The translations under genes and the position numbers were made by a program. 25,599 nucleotides of DNA. Origin: a virus. The notes under the pieces were generated by a model. That model was not told where the DNA came from and ran no database searches. It saw nothing but the letters and a program-made list of their open reading frames with translations. This document shows, one piece after another, positions 1 through 13,300 of the stretch (the stretch's first letter is position 1; every line of letters begins with the position of its first letter). The DNA is taken from the IMG/VR virus record IMGVR_UViG_3300021960_000457, positions 1 through 25,599 of that record. The stretch is one strand, 5' to 3'.

Positions 1-1349
1 GAATTTTTAACCATAAAAAATGTTTGTCCGTTGTAACTACCGTCTAAAAGATTTACTAGTGCATTACTAGTGAGTACATGTGTCAAATTTAATCCACAAT
101 ACGTATCAGGATCCACATCTGTTAATGTGCTCCAGTTATTACCATTGTCTGTAAGTACAGGTCTTACCATTGGAGAGGCTGTTGTTTGTACTGTACCATC
201 TGGCCATGTTAATCCACTTGTATCAAACTGCCAGTTATGTATCACGTCACCTGCACCATATAATCCTATATTAGCAGTGTCCCCTAATTCAACAAAATTG
301 TTTAAACTAACATTTCCAGTGTAACTGGCTGTTAATAATGCTGTACCATTATCAGGTGCTCTAACAAAAGTTGATGGATAAACACCTAGATTACCTTCAA
401 GTATTGCACCGTTGTTTGGAAACTGTATTGTTGATGTTCCCAATGTTGTTGGAGTACCAACGGTTAAATTACCTGTGTAGATATCGCGCCATGGAATATC
501 AATGGTACCTAATGTATATTGATCAGGATTACTTGGCACGATGCCGTTGCCTTCAAGATTGTTAGTTTCAACAACTAATGCACCTTCACCCCAAGGGTCG
601 CCTAGTGCACCAGTGGAAATAGCCACTCTTCCGTTGCCACTAAATCCATATCCCTGTTGATCAATGTGTAGTGATTCAACTGTGGTTATACCAAATGACT
701 GTGATCCAGAAAGTGACAATAATGGTTGATCAACTGTGACACTGTATCCATCAAAACTTAATGTAGCTCCACCTAGGTAAACTGTATTACCACTGAGATA
801 TAGATCTTTCCACATCGCAGTTGGACTGCCTAGGTCATATGACACGTTAGCAGTAGGAACAACATTACCAAATGTTGTTGAACCATCTGTTAAGGATGCT
901 ACATCACCTTGTAGTATAGTAACATTACTTTCTAAATCATTAACATCACTTTGTAATGTGGCCACATTGGCCTCTACGTTTGCTAGATCTAATGTATCTA
1001 AGTTACTGATTAATTCTGCTTGAGCGGCCGCATTGGCTTCTAACGAAGCAATATTACCTTCTATGGTTGATATGTCAGACTGTATAGCGACAATATCACC
1101 TTCTACAGAAGTCATTGACGATTCTAAATTAGCAACGTCTGATTCTATTGTTGATATATTAGAAGTAAAAGTAGTACTGTTACTTTCTAAATTAGCAACT
1201 TGATCTGGTAAATCACCTAATACATAATCTTTTAGAACCAATCCAGTTGATTTTACAGTGGTAAACGTGGCGGCAGTATTAACTGCTACCACATAGGTAG
1301 TATCTGTAAATGTAGTCAAATTTCCAAGTTGGCTAATCTTAATAGTCAT
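1..1349 (-). CDS. Tail fibre-like structural protein, N-terminal 449 residues (runs off left edge)
   Basis: The frame is open from an ATG at 1349 to the window edge with no stop; the C-terminus is missing. The start is supported by GAGGAA lying in the last two codons of the upstream giant gene, whose TAG stop is only 2 bases away, so translation is probably coupled. Residues 1-48 (MTIKISQLGNLT..., then TTYVVAVN and LVLKDYV) resemble the short N-terminal adaptor of marine myovirus fibres. Residues 51-106 are eight uninterrupted heptads with V/I/L/M at a and d, a textbook coiled coil that continues less regularly to about residue 150. From about residue 180 there are beta-type fibre motifs such as WKDLYLSGNTVYLGG and, near 381-391, LTWPDGTVQTT. 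This fits a trimeric fibre or baseplate adaptor with a coiled-coil stalk and beta-rich distal part. Receptor and C-terminal chaperone or tip are not visible. Fibre class is fairly secure; exact identity is not. Confidence 0.8.
   Translation of the reverse strand, partial: MTIKISQLGNLTTFTDTTYVVAVNTAATFTTVKSTGLVLKDYVLGDLPDQVANLESNSTTFTSNISTIESDVANLESSMTSVEGDIVAIQSDISTIEGNIASLEANAAAQAELISNLDTLDLANVEANVATLQSDVNDLESNVTILQGDVASLTDGSTTFGNVVPTANVSYDLGSPTAMWKDLYLSGNTVYLGGATLSFDGYSVTVDQPLLSLSGSQSFGITTVESLHIDQQGYGFSGNGRVAISTGALGDPWGEGALVVETNNLEGNGIVPSNPDQYTLGTIDIPWRDIYTGNLTVGTPTTLGTSTIQFPNNGAILEGNLGVYPSTFVRAPDNGTALLTASYTGNVSLNNFVELGDTANIGLYGAGDVIHNWQFDTSGLTWPDGTVQTTASPMVRPVLTDNGNNWSTLTDVDPDTYCGLNLTHVLTSNALVNLLDGSYNGQTFFMVKN
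1032..1199 (-). repeat. Heptad-repeat coiled-coil segment of the fibre-like protein
   Basis: Eight consecutive 7-residue units (residues 51-106), for example VANLESN, ISTIESD, VANLESS, IVAIQSD, ISTIEGN and IASLEAN. Hydrophobic residues occupy first and fourth positions of nearly every unit, and small polar or acidic residues fill the rest. This predicts a rod-like, probably trimeric, stalk. Confidence 0.8.
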
Positions 1350-1351
1350 TT

Positions 1352-4300
1352 CTATTCCTCAATAATTATCTCACTGTCTTCAGTAATCAATGGATTGTCA
1401 AATATATTTACCGTTCTTTCTAACACCAGACCTTGATTAAAGATTGCAGGTTGTTCCTTAATAAATTCAGCGGCCATTGTTGTTGACCCTTCTAATCCTG
1501 TACCATCTGTAGTTGTGTACACCCCATCACCAGCATTGTACCAACTTAAGGCATTAGCAGTTTGGAAAACATTACCAACGTAGACATTTACTTCACCATC
1601 AGTTCTAACTTGATGCACTCCAACGTCACCTGACAATGACACTGCAAGAGCGTAAACATTGGATGATAAACTAGACCCATTAACTTCAATTTCATAACCA
1701 ACTGGTGGTATTTCGTCTACACTGACAGCAGTTAGTCCTGAATCTACACCGTTGATTAATATATTACCAACATTGGCAACCAATGATTCTGTACCAGTAG
1801 GGTTCAATGGGGCATATTTTCCTTGGAAAGTGTCTGTGCGACTTCCTGGATTAAATACCAATACGTTAGCACCTGTAGTTTCTTCTGTAAAGTAGGCCGT
1901 TGGTCCATAGATGGTTGTTTCAGCACTGAGTACTATTTCAACAGTTGCAAATTCATCAAGTGTTGGTGGTTCTATAATTTTTACAATGTCTATCACTTCT
2001 TCTTCATCAAAACTCTTACCTACAACCATTACATTAGATCCACTAGCAGGCACAGTGATAAAGTCTCCAGGATCAACAGTTAGATTTCCTAAAACTCTAA
2101 ATTTATGTGTTTTTGTAGTAGTTGCTGTCAATGATGTATTAGCAGTAATTTCTACATTACCAATTTCAACACCAGGTACTATTTGATCAAGTCCGCCATC
2201 AACAACGTAAGTACCATATGGATGTAGTTCAGGAGCACCTGTTCCCCAAGTGCCTCTTCTAATCTGACCTAGTGTATTGTTTGTTAAATCTCTTACAAAG
2301 TAAGTAATTCTCTCACCATTGATAAAGACTGCGCCAGGAATAGCACCAGCTGGATTTGGTGCTGGCATTTTAGATGCATCACCAACATGTATCACTGTGT
2401 CTGTTAATGCTAGTTCCTGTGTTAACATGGTAGTATAACTATCAGAAATTCTTAGATATGTTTCTTCACCCCTCATGTTGTAGAATATTCTATAACCAGC
2501 AATATCAACATTTCCACTACTTGCTAGGTTGGTGTAAATTTTCATATCAAGTGTTTCAAACATTACACCCGGAATTAGTTCTTCAGGTGCATGACTTGAG
2601 TATGTGTCTACGTAGGCTCCGCCTACAACATCAATATCTTCTGGACGGGTTCCCAAAGCTGTGTCGGCATAGGTACTTCTAATCACAGTATCTACTGTAG
2701 CAGTAGACAAAATTGGATTACCATCTTCGTCATATTCTACAGCGTCGTAGGTTGTTGAATCGTATGGTGTATCTGTAATCAATGATCTATATTCAATATC
2801 TACAAATTCAGATGCTACTTCAGATCCATTGATCTTAATATTAGTACCGGTTTCAAAATCAGCAGTGCTGTCTAATATACCAACAATTATTAGTCCACTA
2901 GATGCTGATGAAACAGTTAGCATTGGTTCTGACAGAGTCATAATGTTAGCAGTAGTAATACCAACATTACTCCAAGTTGTAGAATAATAATCAAATGTAG
3001 TAATTTCTTGTTCTACACCATTAATGAATACATTAGCTGTTTCTTCTACATCAAACTCAACAACTGAGTTGTAATTACCAAATATCTCCATGGTATCTGA
3101 ACTAGTAGTTAACACTGTGATATTAGCATTACCTTGGGTTAGGAAATCGCCCTCAGTAACACTTACAGAACTAGATAGATAAAGAGCAACATCAGGTACT
3201 GTTTGAGTAATCACATCACCAATGGCCACTGTTACACTTGAATTCACTATTAAATTTGCCAGAGCTGATCCATTGAATCCAGGCTGTCTAGTAAATGGAA
3301 GACCTGTAACTTGAACTCCAGGATATTCAACCCCTGGAACTAATAATTTTAAGTCTTTGGCAGGTTGACCGTTTTGTGGGTCATAGTAAGCCATAATACG
3401 GTCATTGGCATTAGTAAACAATTCAGATGAATATAATTCATAGTCACTGCTTGTGAATACTAATCCAGTGGTAATATTTGCCAGAACACGATATCCTTGT
3501 CCTTGATAACTTACTATGTCACCTTCATTGTAGTAGGAATTTGTAGCCCATTCCTGAACAGTTGATGAATAAGTAATTCTATCAAATTTCATTGTGGTTG
3601 AAATGCCTCGTACTTGAGTATTTTTAAGTACTGCATAGGCCTTGGCTCCTGTACCATTACCATTGATGATCACAGTAGGAGTAAATGTGTATCCACTTCC
3701 TGGCTTATCAACAACAATGCTGGTAATAGCACCAGTATCACCATTGATAACTGCATGAGCTTCTGCTCCTGATCCATTACCAACAATAGTAACTGTAGGT
3801 ATTTCTGTGTAATCACTTCCACCATCTTCTACAAGAATACTTTCAATGAACAGTGTTCTGTTACCATACCATTGTGAATACTGATCTTGTTGCCAAAGTT
3901 GAGAATCTTTTTCTGCTTGTTCTCCACTTGGAGATCTAAACAGTCTGTCTTGTGTGTCATAATATGCTGGCAGATCAAAATCAGTTACTGAACCTTCAAA
4001 TTGATCAAAGCTGTCATATGATACAAGATATTCTCTAATCTTAGTTTTATAAGGTTTTACTTCATTGATGTAGTCTTGATAATAACTTTGATTATCTCTG
4101 ATATAGTTAGGTAACTGATCAAGATTTCTTAATCTATGTGCTATACTAACAAAACTGGTTTTGAATATCCAATCAATATATTTCTGCTCACTAAGAGCAT
4201 AGTTCATCATAACAAAGAATAACTTGTTAGTTTCGTCTGTTAGTGTACCTGTAAAAATATCGTAACGTAGAGCATTTAGAATATTTCTAATTTCAATGTT

Positions 4301-7300
4301 TGGGCTCTGTGCATAGCGACCAAGATCATACCCTGAATTACCAAAACCAAGATTGGTATCTGTAAAGTCTGCCAAAATGTCTAACAGTTTAATTGTACCA
4401 TTTTGTATACCAACTAATTCAAACTCAGAGCTGGAATTAACAACAACCATTTGCCATTCACCGTTGCCTGAGTTAGCTATTCTAATAACGTCACCTACAC
4501 CATATGATAATTTCAGTGCTTCTACGTTAGATTCCGCAACGTAGGTTGTCTTGGTATTTTGATCGTAACCTTTAGCATACCAATCTTGATATTCCCAATA
4601 GAGTGTGGTGTCATAACTTTGAATGCGAACTAAAATCCATTCTTTATCTTCGCTGAGCTCATTTAATGTCCATAGGCCATCATTTTGTACACTGCTGGTA
4701 ACTAGAACTTTATACCCAGGATTTAATACTTCTGTGTCTATGTAAGTTAATTCTTCATCAGAGTCAACTCGTTGATTATACTCATTTAATTTAAAGTTTG
4801 GTTCTTTTTCTTTATCTAATAGTCTATCAAGTCTATATTGTTTTGCTATAGGATTACTTGCAAAAATATTATTAACGTAGCCAACTAAATTCTTCATGGC
4901 TTCAAATCTATCTTTGAACATTGACTGTCTAGGTCTTACGCTGATACCGTATCTGTCTGCAACACTAAGTTTTGGATCAGGAACCACACGACCAAGAATA
5001 TCAAGTCCTGCAAGACTGTCAATCATCTTATCAATGACTTTTGGAGCAACTCTACTTTGTCCATTGTTTTTCTGTACTAACTCATACTCACTGTGAATAA
5101 TATTTGAATTTTTGATTAATTCATAATCAACGTGTAACACTGTATCCGAAGCTGATAGATAGTTTGACGCATTGTACACTATCAGAGCTTGATTGTGAAT
5201 CACAGCCGCATAAGGTACTCCAGAACTTTTTGGATTTTCAATTAAGGTTTTAATTGTAGTCACTGGTAATTTTCTGTCTGAGTTTACTTTATCTAAACTT
5301 GGTTTGTTAATTACCCAATAATAATATTTGTTAGTAATAACTCCAGATGTATCTACATAGATTGTGCGAACATAAGCACTGTCATCTGGATACAATGGAG
5401 TTCCATCGTTAACCACAATATCATATTGACTTGGTGGTACTGTACTTTCAACCCATTCAGCAACTTCAATTACTGATCCTGGGAAGAAACGACCCCAATT
5501 AATACTTCTATAGGTCAATGAACCTTGTTCATAATCTAAGAATCTAACCTTGTTCAGATTCCACCAAACACGACCAACCTGTTCTGCTCCCCAATGTAAA
5601 TCACCATTGTATCTTCTACTGCCCATGTTATAGACAGCTGGGTCATATTCTGTTTTATAGCTAATTTCTTGTTCAGCTTGACCCATTATTTTACCTTTAA
5701 CAGGATCAATAAATTCCATGTTAGCTAGAATAGTATTTGAAACCTTGTCGTACATATACATACGATTGATAGAATCTATATCCACCTTAGGTGTTTCATA
5801 ACTAATTAATTTCCAACCACGACCACCTGTTAGATTTTCAAATAGATAGACTTTACCTGTATTATCTGATATATCTGTAGGATAAACCCCACTGTCTACA
5901 CCATTAACATATAATGTGTCTGACGAACCAGTTAGTATCTGTTGACTACTATAGTTGATTATACCTATACGATTTCCTTCTTCAACACTGTAGTAAGCGG
6001 TAAATTCATCAAGGCCAGCTGTTGGTTGAGTGATAACATCACCTGCCGCTACTGTGATGTTACCTGATAGCTCTAAATATGTATTGGTGTCATCATTGGG
6101 TGCTGTGGCCATAATATAATTGCCCACAATGTCAATAGCATGACCAAATTCATCACCAGGATTAAGTTCTTCTGGATCTAACTGTTGAGCATAGGCATAG
6201 CGTCCTGGATCTTCTACAGCGTCTCTAGGATCATCGTATAACTCATAGATATAGACACTGCCGCCGCCTTTGACTTGATCAGTAAATGTTGTGGATTCAT
6301 CATCAAATACTGTTTCGTTAACATCAAAAGTCATGTAACGTTTAGTTGTACCTTTGCCTGTTGATATGACCAACATGTAAGCGTTGCGAGCTAGAATAAC
6401 ATTGGTACCAAAGAATTCCCCTGGGGTGTTAAATGTACTTAAGATGATCTGCATTTCAGCAAATACAGCCATACCTGAATCAGCATATACTCCATCACTG
6501 CCTGTTACATTTCTGCCTGACAGAGTTCTTAATAAATTTTTAGCCACAGTTCTATCAGAGTTTAATCTAAAGTATCCGTGTTCGTTAACAGCAGTGATAC
6601 CTAATAAGTTAGCACTGTTGATATCTTCTACCCATTCGTCAAGTGTAGTTCTTCTTGGATAAGCAGTTGTGGGTGTTCCATTGATTGAAACCACGCCAGA
6701 TCCTAGTGTGAACACATTAGCATTGTTATAATCAGATATTGAAACTGTTACTGAACCACCAGTAGGCGAGTCTGCTGTAACAGTAACATTAGCACCTGAA
6801 CTAGACTGTGTGATAAAATCACCTTCTGATACTGTGACTGTTCCACTGAGTCTAAGTTTGACTTTAACTTCAAAGTTATCTAAACGTATTGTGTCGTTTG
6901 GTACAAAGGTAGGATCTTGTATACTACCTGTGTTAGTACCATATAATCTTCCTCTGTGATGGAATTTAAACACTGATCCTGTGTTATATGATGAGCCATT
7001 GTCATAATATGGTGCACCTACATAGATCGCACAGTTGTTAGAACAGATTGTTAGACTTGTTCCAAATCTTGCACCTTCTTGTACTATGGTACCAGTTAAT
7101 AGCTCAAGCAAATTAAATTCATTAGTTTCTACATAGACAACTTTGCCCACACCCAATGGTGTGATAAATCTAACAGTGTTAGATCCAACAATAGAATATC
7201 TACTTCTATCAACTTCTATGTCATCAACTAGTACTCTATAAATTCTACCAATGGTTCCTGTAACAACATAGTCAGTGCTGTCAGTACTATCAAATGCCTC

Positions 7301-10300
7301 AATTACACGATCATAAACGTGTACTGACCCTGCACCAGCATATACTGTAGAAACTGTTCCATCACCTGTGAATGCTCCAACCAAACTGGTAGTATTGGCA
7401 ACAAAGGTTGTACCAACTATATTGTTGGCCGCACCAACTGTGGTAAAATCTGTACTTACATTAGACACAATAGTATATGTTCTACCATGTTTTATCTTAT
7501 CAACTGTTTCGTTAACTGTCACTGGATCATTTGGTACACCAATACCTAACTGTGCACCATCTAAACTTGAATCCATAAAGTAACCAAACTCACTACTTGC
7601 ATTTCCCGTAAGTGTGTCAACATAAACATAGTAAGGTTGTTGGATAATGTCTAGTTCAATTACTGGTGGAACAAAATTAAATTGAATATTACCGCCATCG
7701 ACTACATAGTCAATGTTTGGAACAAAGGTGGTATTTTTATTTTTAACTAATAGTGAATCTGCATCGTCTGTGATCTGTGGAGTAAATGGTATTGCCACAT
7801 TAACGTCTACACCGTCAGGTAGTACCGTTCCAGATTCAAGTTCTATGGTTTCATCTAATCCGTAGACATAGACCAGATCATTGCCAGGAGCACCAACATA
7901 TAACCAACGACCTGATTCATCAAATGATATAGATGATCCAAATCTGTCACCTGTAGAAGCAACATTACCTACAACAACCTGACCAATATTCCAACCAGCC
8001 TGCCCTTCAGGTCTATTGTAGATATGTACAAAACCTAAATCTGACTCACTGCCTGGAGAACCTACACCTAATCTATCAATAGCAAAGTCAACAAATGATC
8101 CAAACTCGTATGTATTACCTGTTGATGGACTTATAACCACTGAGTGTTCATATTCGTTGTCATAGTTTCTAACAAATAGATTAACCTCGCCAACTCCTGC
8201 TGTTGTTGTATCAGTGATAACGTCATATCTAGATGCAGTTTCTCCACCCACAGCAATAGTAGACAGATCATAACTCATTCTAACTGAACTACCGTAGGTA
8301 TCTGCATTAGATTGCAAACCAACTGGTTTAGAAATGCCTGATTTCAATGACCACGGGTGTTGTTTTTCATAAACTTTCCAAGTATTTTGTACAGTGTTAA
8401 CGGGCTGACCTTGTACAAGGCTAGTTGCCGCGTCAGTATCAATCCAAATCTTATCACCAATCTTCCAACCGTGTTTTGGATTAGTTAATCCGTACACACG
8501 ACTGTCTTCCATAAAGGAAAATCGCATACTATCTAATTTAAACAATAAGCCGCGACCATCAATTGATGTTAGGTTTGTAGTATCACCTGCGTACTCAACC
8601 ATGATGCTGTTAAGATCAACAATCTTATAAGCACGATAAAATCCATTAAACTCTGTTATAAATTGTTTAAGGAAGAATAGTTCTTCTTTTTCTAAACCAT
8701 GTGGTTGTTCAAATGTAAATGTTACGAACCCGTCTAGATCATTTTTTACACCAATAACATTGTTATCAGTTTCTGTAACACGTAAAACGTCCCATTCTTG
8801 ACTGAAATTTTTTGCTACCCAAATTCTATAACCTGTGCCTATTTCATCTATCTTACTATTAAGTTCTTGATAGTTTGTTAGATCAAATATAGTTGTATCA
8901 ACATCATCAATATTAACATAACCAGCTGTTGGTATATCATTATCATAGTCACTTTCGTCCGTACGGTTAAGTGCTATATATCCTGAGAAACTTTCAGCAG
9001 TTCTATATAGTTCAGTTTTACTAAACTTAGTCAATCCATCTGCTAGACCTGCATCTTCTGCTGTTAAAAATTCTGCCCTAGCAGGATTAACCCCAAACTC
9101 TTTTTCATCTAATACAATTTCAATGTAAGGGTTAGTATCCAATGCGCCATATTCTCCAACACGTATAGCCCATTCTTCATAAAAATTAATTTGACTATCT
9201 AGATTACTAAACTGAGCATTAGTCAAAGCTTCAATACTGTTTGCTGTACCTTTTTGTTTGATATAGCCTTTATAGAATTCAATCTGTGTACTTTCATCTA
9301 AGCCAATGTCTGACAAATATTGTCTGGGTTTAAAACCAATCAAACCATGACTGTACTGTAACTGATTTTGATCTTGGAAGTAACCTTTAGAATCATAATA
9401 TGATTTTGATCTTGTGGCGTTACTTGAAAAGTTTGTAAGTAATCCTTTATTAAATTGCCCAGCGTCAGACAATTTCCATTTAGTAAAATCAAATTCCGCA
9501 GTTGCTGGTACATTATTCAATGCTACAAATAATTGATCTTTATATTTGACTATGTCTCCTTTGAGATAGTCTTTTCCTGAATTCCATGTCTGTGTTACAG
9601 CACTGCCATATATGAAGCCAGGAGCATACATACTACCATTCCAATCACCTGTCTTTTGACCAATAAGTTTCAAACGGTACTGTCTACTACCTAATTCAGG
9701 TTTGTAAATAATGTCATTGAACACTGTAGAATTGTCAAATATCAAAGTGTGTTCATATTGAACAAGATTTAATTCTATATAACCTACTATGCTATTTGCA
9801 TCAGTTAAAGTTAGAGTAAACTCTTCAGGCGAACGTGTGATATTATATTTGTTACGTTTGATCAATTTAAAGTTTTGGTCAACTACTCTTGACTCGTACT
9901 GCCTATCCGACACTTCGTCAACAATAGCCCCAATGGTACTAACAGCAATAGAATTTGATATAGGACTTAGTACTAGAATGCTACCTGAATTCCAACCTTG
10001 TTGAGCCCAGAATAACAATTCCTTGACTGACAATTTCCAGTTTTTAATTTCACCAAGCTCTTCTTCTATCTTGTTAAAAGTAAAACCCTGTGACATTAAG
10101 TATCTTTCGTAACTAATTAAGAAATCTACAGTCTGCTGAAGTGTTTTAAATTCATAGCCATAAGGCACTGTAAGTTTAATTGGTTGGTAGTCTAGATATA
10201 CTACACCTTCTTTATCAAGAACTTTAATTTTTCTAGCATTACTATTAACCACACTTGGGATGATAGTAAAATAAGGATTAGATACATCATAACCTTTTAC

Positions 10301-13300
10301 TGTATATCCACTGTCTGTTTTTTCAACAATCACAGCACTGTAGACTAGCCTGTCAACTGGTGTTGATTTGTAAAGATGAATATCATAGTTTTCATCTGGT
10401 ATAACAATACTTTCATTAGTACTTGATGGCGAACTTTGCTCAGCTAGAACCTGCAGGAATCTATGATCGCTGAACCCTGCCATCTTATAGGCTAATTGGA
10501 CTTGATAACGTTGAACTAGCAATGATAATCTAGCAGAAGGATCTATACCTAAATTAATTAATTGATCTGCTATCCAGTTAAGATAACTAGCAGTTCTATA
10601 GATTGAATTTTCTGAATTTAAGTACCCGTTGTAACTTACATCAGTTTGTCTAATATGATGAGAATTACTATTAATAAATTGTCCTAATTCATTATTTTTT
10701 CTATAGTCGTCAATGTCAATGTTTAGACCAAAATATTTTCCTGGTTTAGCCAACGCCATAGCAATCTGTACAGCATAAGGAAATTCACTTGAACGGCGCC
10801 ATGCAATTTCAGCAGGACCTTGTTCACCTATTGTCCAGGACTTGCTAGCTGATGATGCTCTAAGATTTCTACATAAGATACTGCTTGGTGGTATTAGCCC
10901 ACCATTGGCATCTACAGGAATAATAGTAGTAAGACCAGGTCTAGCAAATAAAGGATCAATACCGGCACGATCACCGTCTACAATACGACCTTGTTCAAGA
11001 TCTTCCCATAATAAAGCATTACCACCAGTGTAAGGTGCAGGTCCATAATAACCTTCCCACCAGTCTGGTTTGATACTAAATCCTAACATTTCCCATGGAC
11101 GTGTATTTGGTGCATCTGTATCATAAAAATATTGATAACAGGCTCTCCAACTACCTGGCAGGTCACTGCCATCTAATCTATCAGGCACACCTGAGTAATT
11201 CCAAGTAAATGCGTCATTGTTTTTGAATGTTACATTTTCTGAGAAATCAATTTTGTTATTACCAATCCAATTCAAAAATCCTTTAGACAATATTCTGTTT
11301 GCTTCATTGATAGTATAATCATTGTCTCTAAATCTACCTGGCAGTACATTATAGATATCTTCAAAGCTGAGTTGCATTGGTACTTTAATATTATTATAGA
11401 TACGTTTTTCTAATTCTAATAATACGTCATCTCTATAATCACCAAATGCAGGAGTTAGACTTCCGTCGTGCCCTCTAATCACAATTACTGGAGTTCTATA
11501 GGTATCATCTTCAAATACTTCTGGAATAAACTTAGGATAAAGTCCTAACTTGGTTGGTGTTTCAGGTATATAGTTACCGTCAGTGTTTGAATATTCAACT
11601 ATGGTTAATATATCATCTACTTCAAGAGTCACTGTTTCATTTATTGTAACTGCAGGACGATCTTGATTAAAGTAATAGTCCTTATCAATTACTAACTGAA
11701 CTCCATTGAGGTAAACTAAAATTGCCTGGTTACTTAACAATCTATTATTAAACACATTAATAATTTCATATGATCTAACCAATGGATCAAAGATAGTATA
11801 CCCAACATCTGCTACAATAGTTTTTAATGGACCATATGGTACCATGTCACTGTAATACCAAGGGAAAGTTGCATTTTTAATTTTATTAATTTCTGTTAGA
11901 ATCAAATCAACAGTGGCCACAGGATCAGTTGGGTCAACTCCTGAAAGAGTTGAACTAAGTTCTAAGAATTTATATTTAAATTTTGAATATTCTTGTTGTG
12001 CTAGTCTGACACTGTTAACAAAATTTGCTTCTTTATCTAGCAAGAACAATGCTGAATATGGCACAGGGGCACTGTGTTGAAGAATATTACCACCTTGTGC
12101 TTTTAGTTCTATATCTCTAAGATTACTTGCACCAAGTACATTGCCATCTAATTCTTTACTATTTTCACTCAAAGCCACTAAGTGGTTTCTCATTTGACCT
12201 AACGTTAATGTGTCTAGATCAATATTTTGTGCATTTAGGTTTAGATTGCTAGGAACTTCATAGTGCCCTAATTTACTAACCTGATCACTAAAGACAGCTA
12301 CTATAATTTTATCACCAGCATTGAGTGTTGGTGTTAAAGTCAACTCTCTATTAGAACTTAAAGTCCACTGTGTTGATTTTAATAATTGATTATTTAAAAA
12401 AACTTTAACATTTGGGGTTGTTTGTTCGGCACGTGGAGTAATATCTAATACAAAAGGATAGTTGTATTCATCATAGGTAAATTCAATTAATTGGTATTGT
12501 TTGCTTGGTTCAACTACAGTTTGCCAAACATTTTTTATTAAGTATGTTTCTCTACCTGTAATTTTATGTAAGAATCCTTGAGCTATAGAATCTACGATAA
12601 CATCTTGTCCATTGGTATACTCAAACGTATCAGTATCGAAGAAGTTAGTAAATTCAATGTCACCTTGAGTGGTAAAGGATCTATAACTTAATCCAAACCC
12701 AAGTATTGGGTCAGCAGTGTTAGCAGTATTAACTTTATAGCCAAATATCTTACTACCTGCAAAAGTTGATCGTGAATATGTTGTTAGGCTATTGTCATTT
12801 AAATCAAATACATCAAACAATGGTGCTTGATTCAATCCTGTTTTTTGTTGTGCTTCATACCATTGGTTACCGTCATACCACCATTGGGATCCTTTATATG
12901 GACCATCTGTGACTACTACACTGTCATTGACATCAGCATCACCATCATCAGCAATAGTTAATTTAATATGATAATCGCCAGTAGGCAATCCAGTAACTGG
13001 GTCTGCTTCATATTGTACTAAATTAATAACATAAATCTTATCTCTTACCAATGGGTCATTATCAGCGGCAAATAGAATACGCATGCCGTCAAATAACTCT
13101 GTACCAACTGCTATGGTATATGTTTTACCTTCTAACTCGTTAAATGCGTCAGCAGTAGTAGTATCTAATATATTGATCTGTCTTTTACCAATGGTACCAT
13201 AATTTAATAATTTTAGGTTTGATTCAAACTGTACAATAGGTCTCTTAGCACGAGCATTTTGATCTAATTCAATAGGTGTGTTATTATATCCTGCTGTGGC

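Noticed and set aside
70-565. Two plus-strand frames opposite the fibre-like gene.
   Set aside because: The minus-strand frame here is continuous with clear coiled-coil and fibre motifs; the plus-strand frames look like antisense artefacts.
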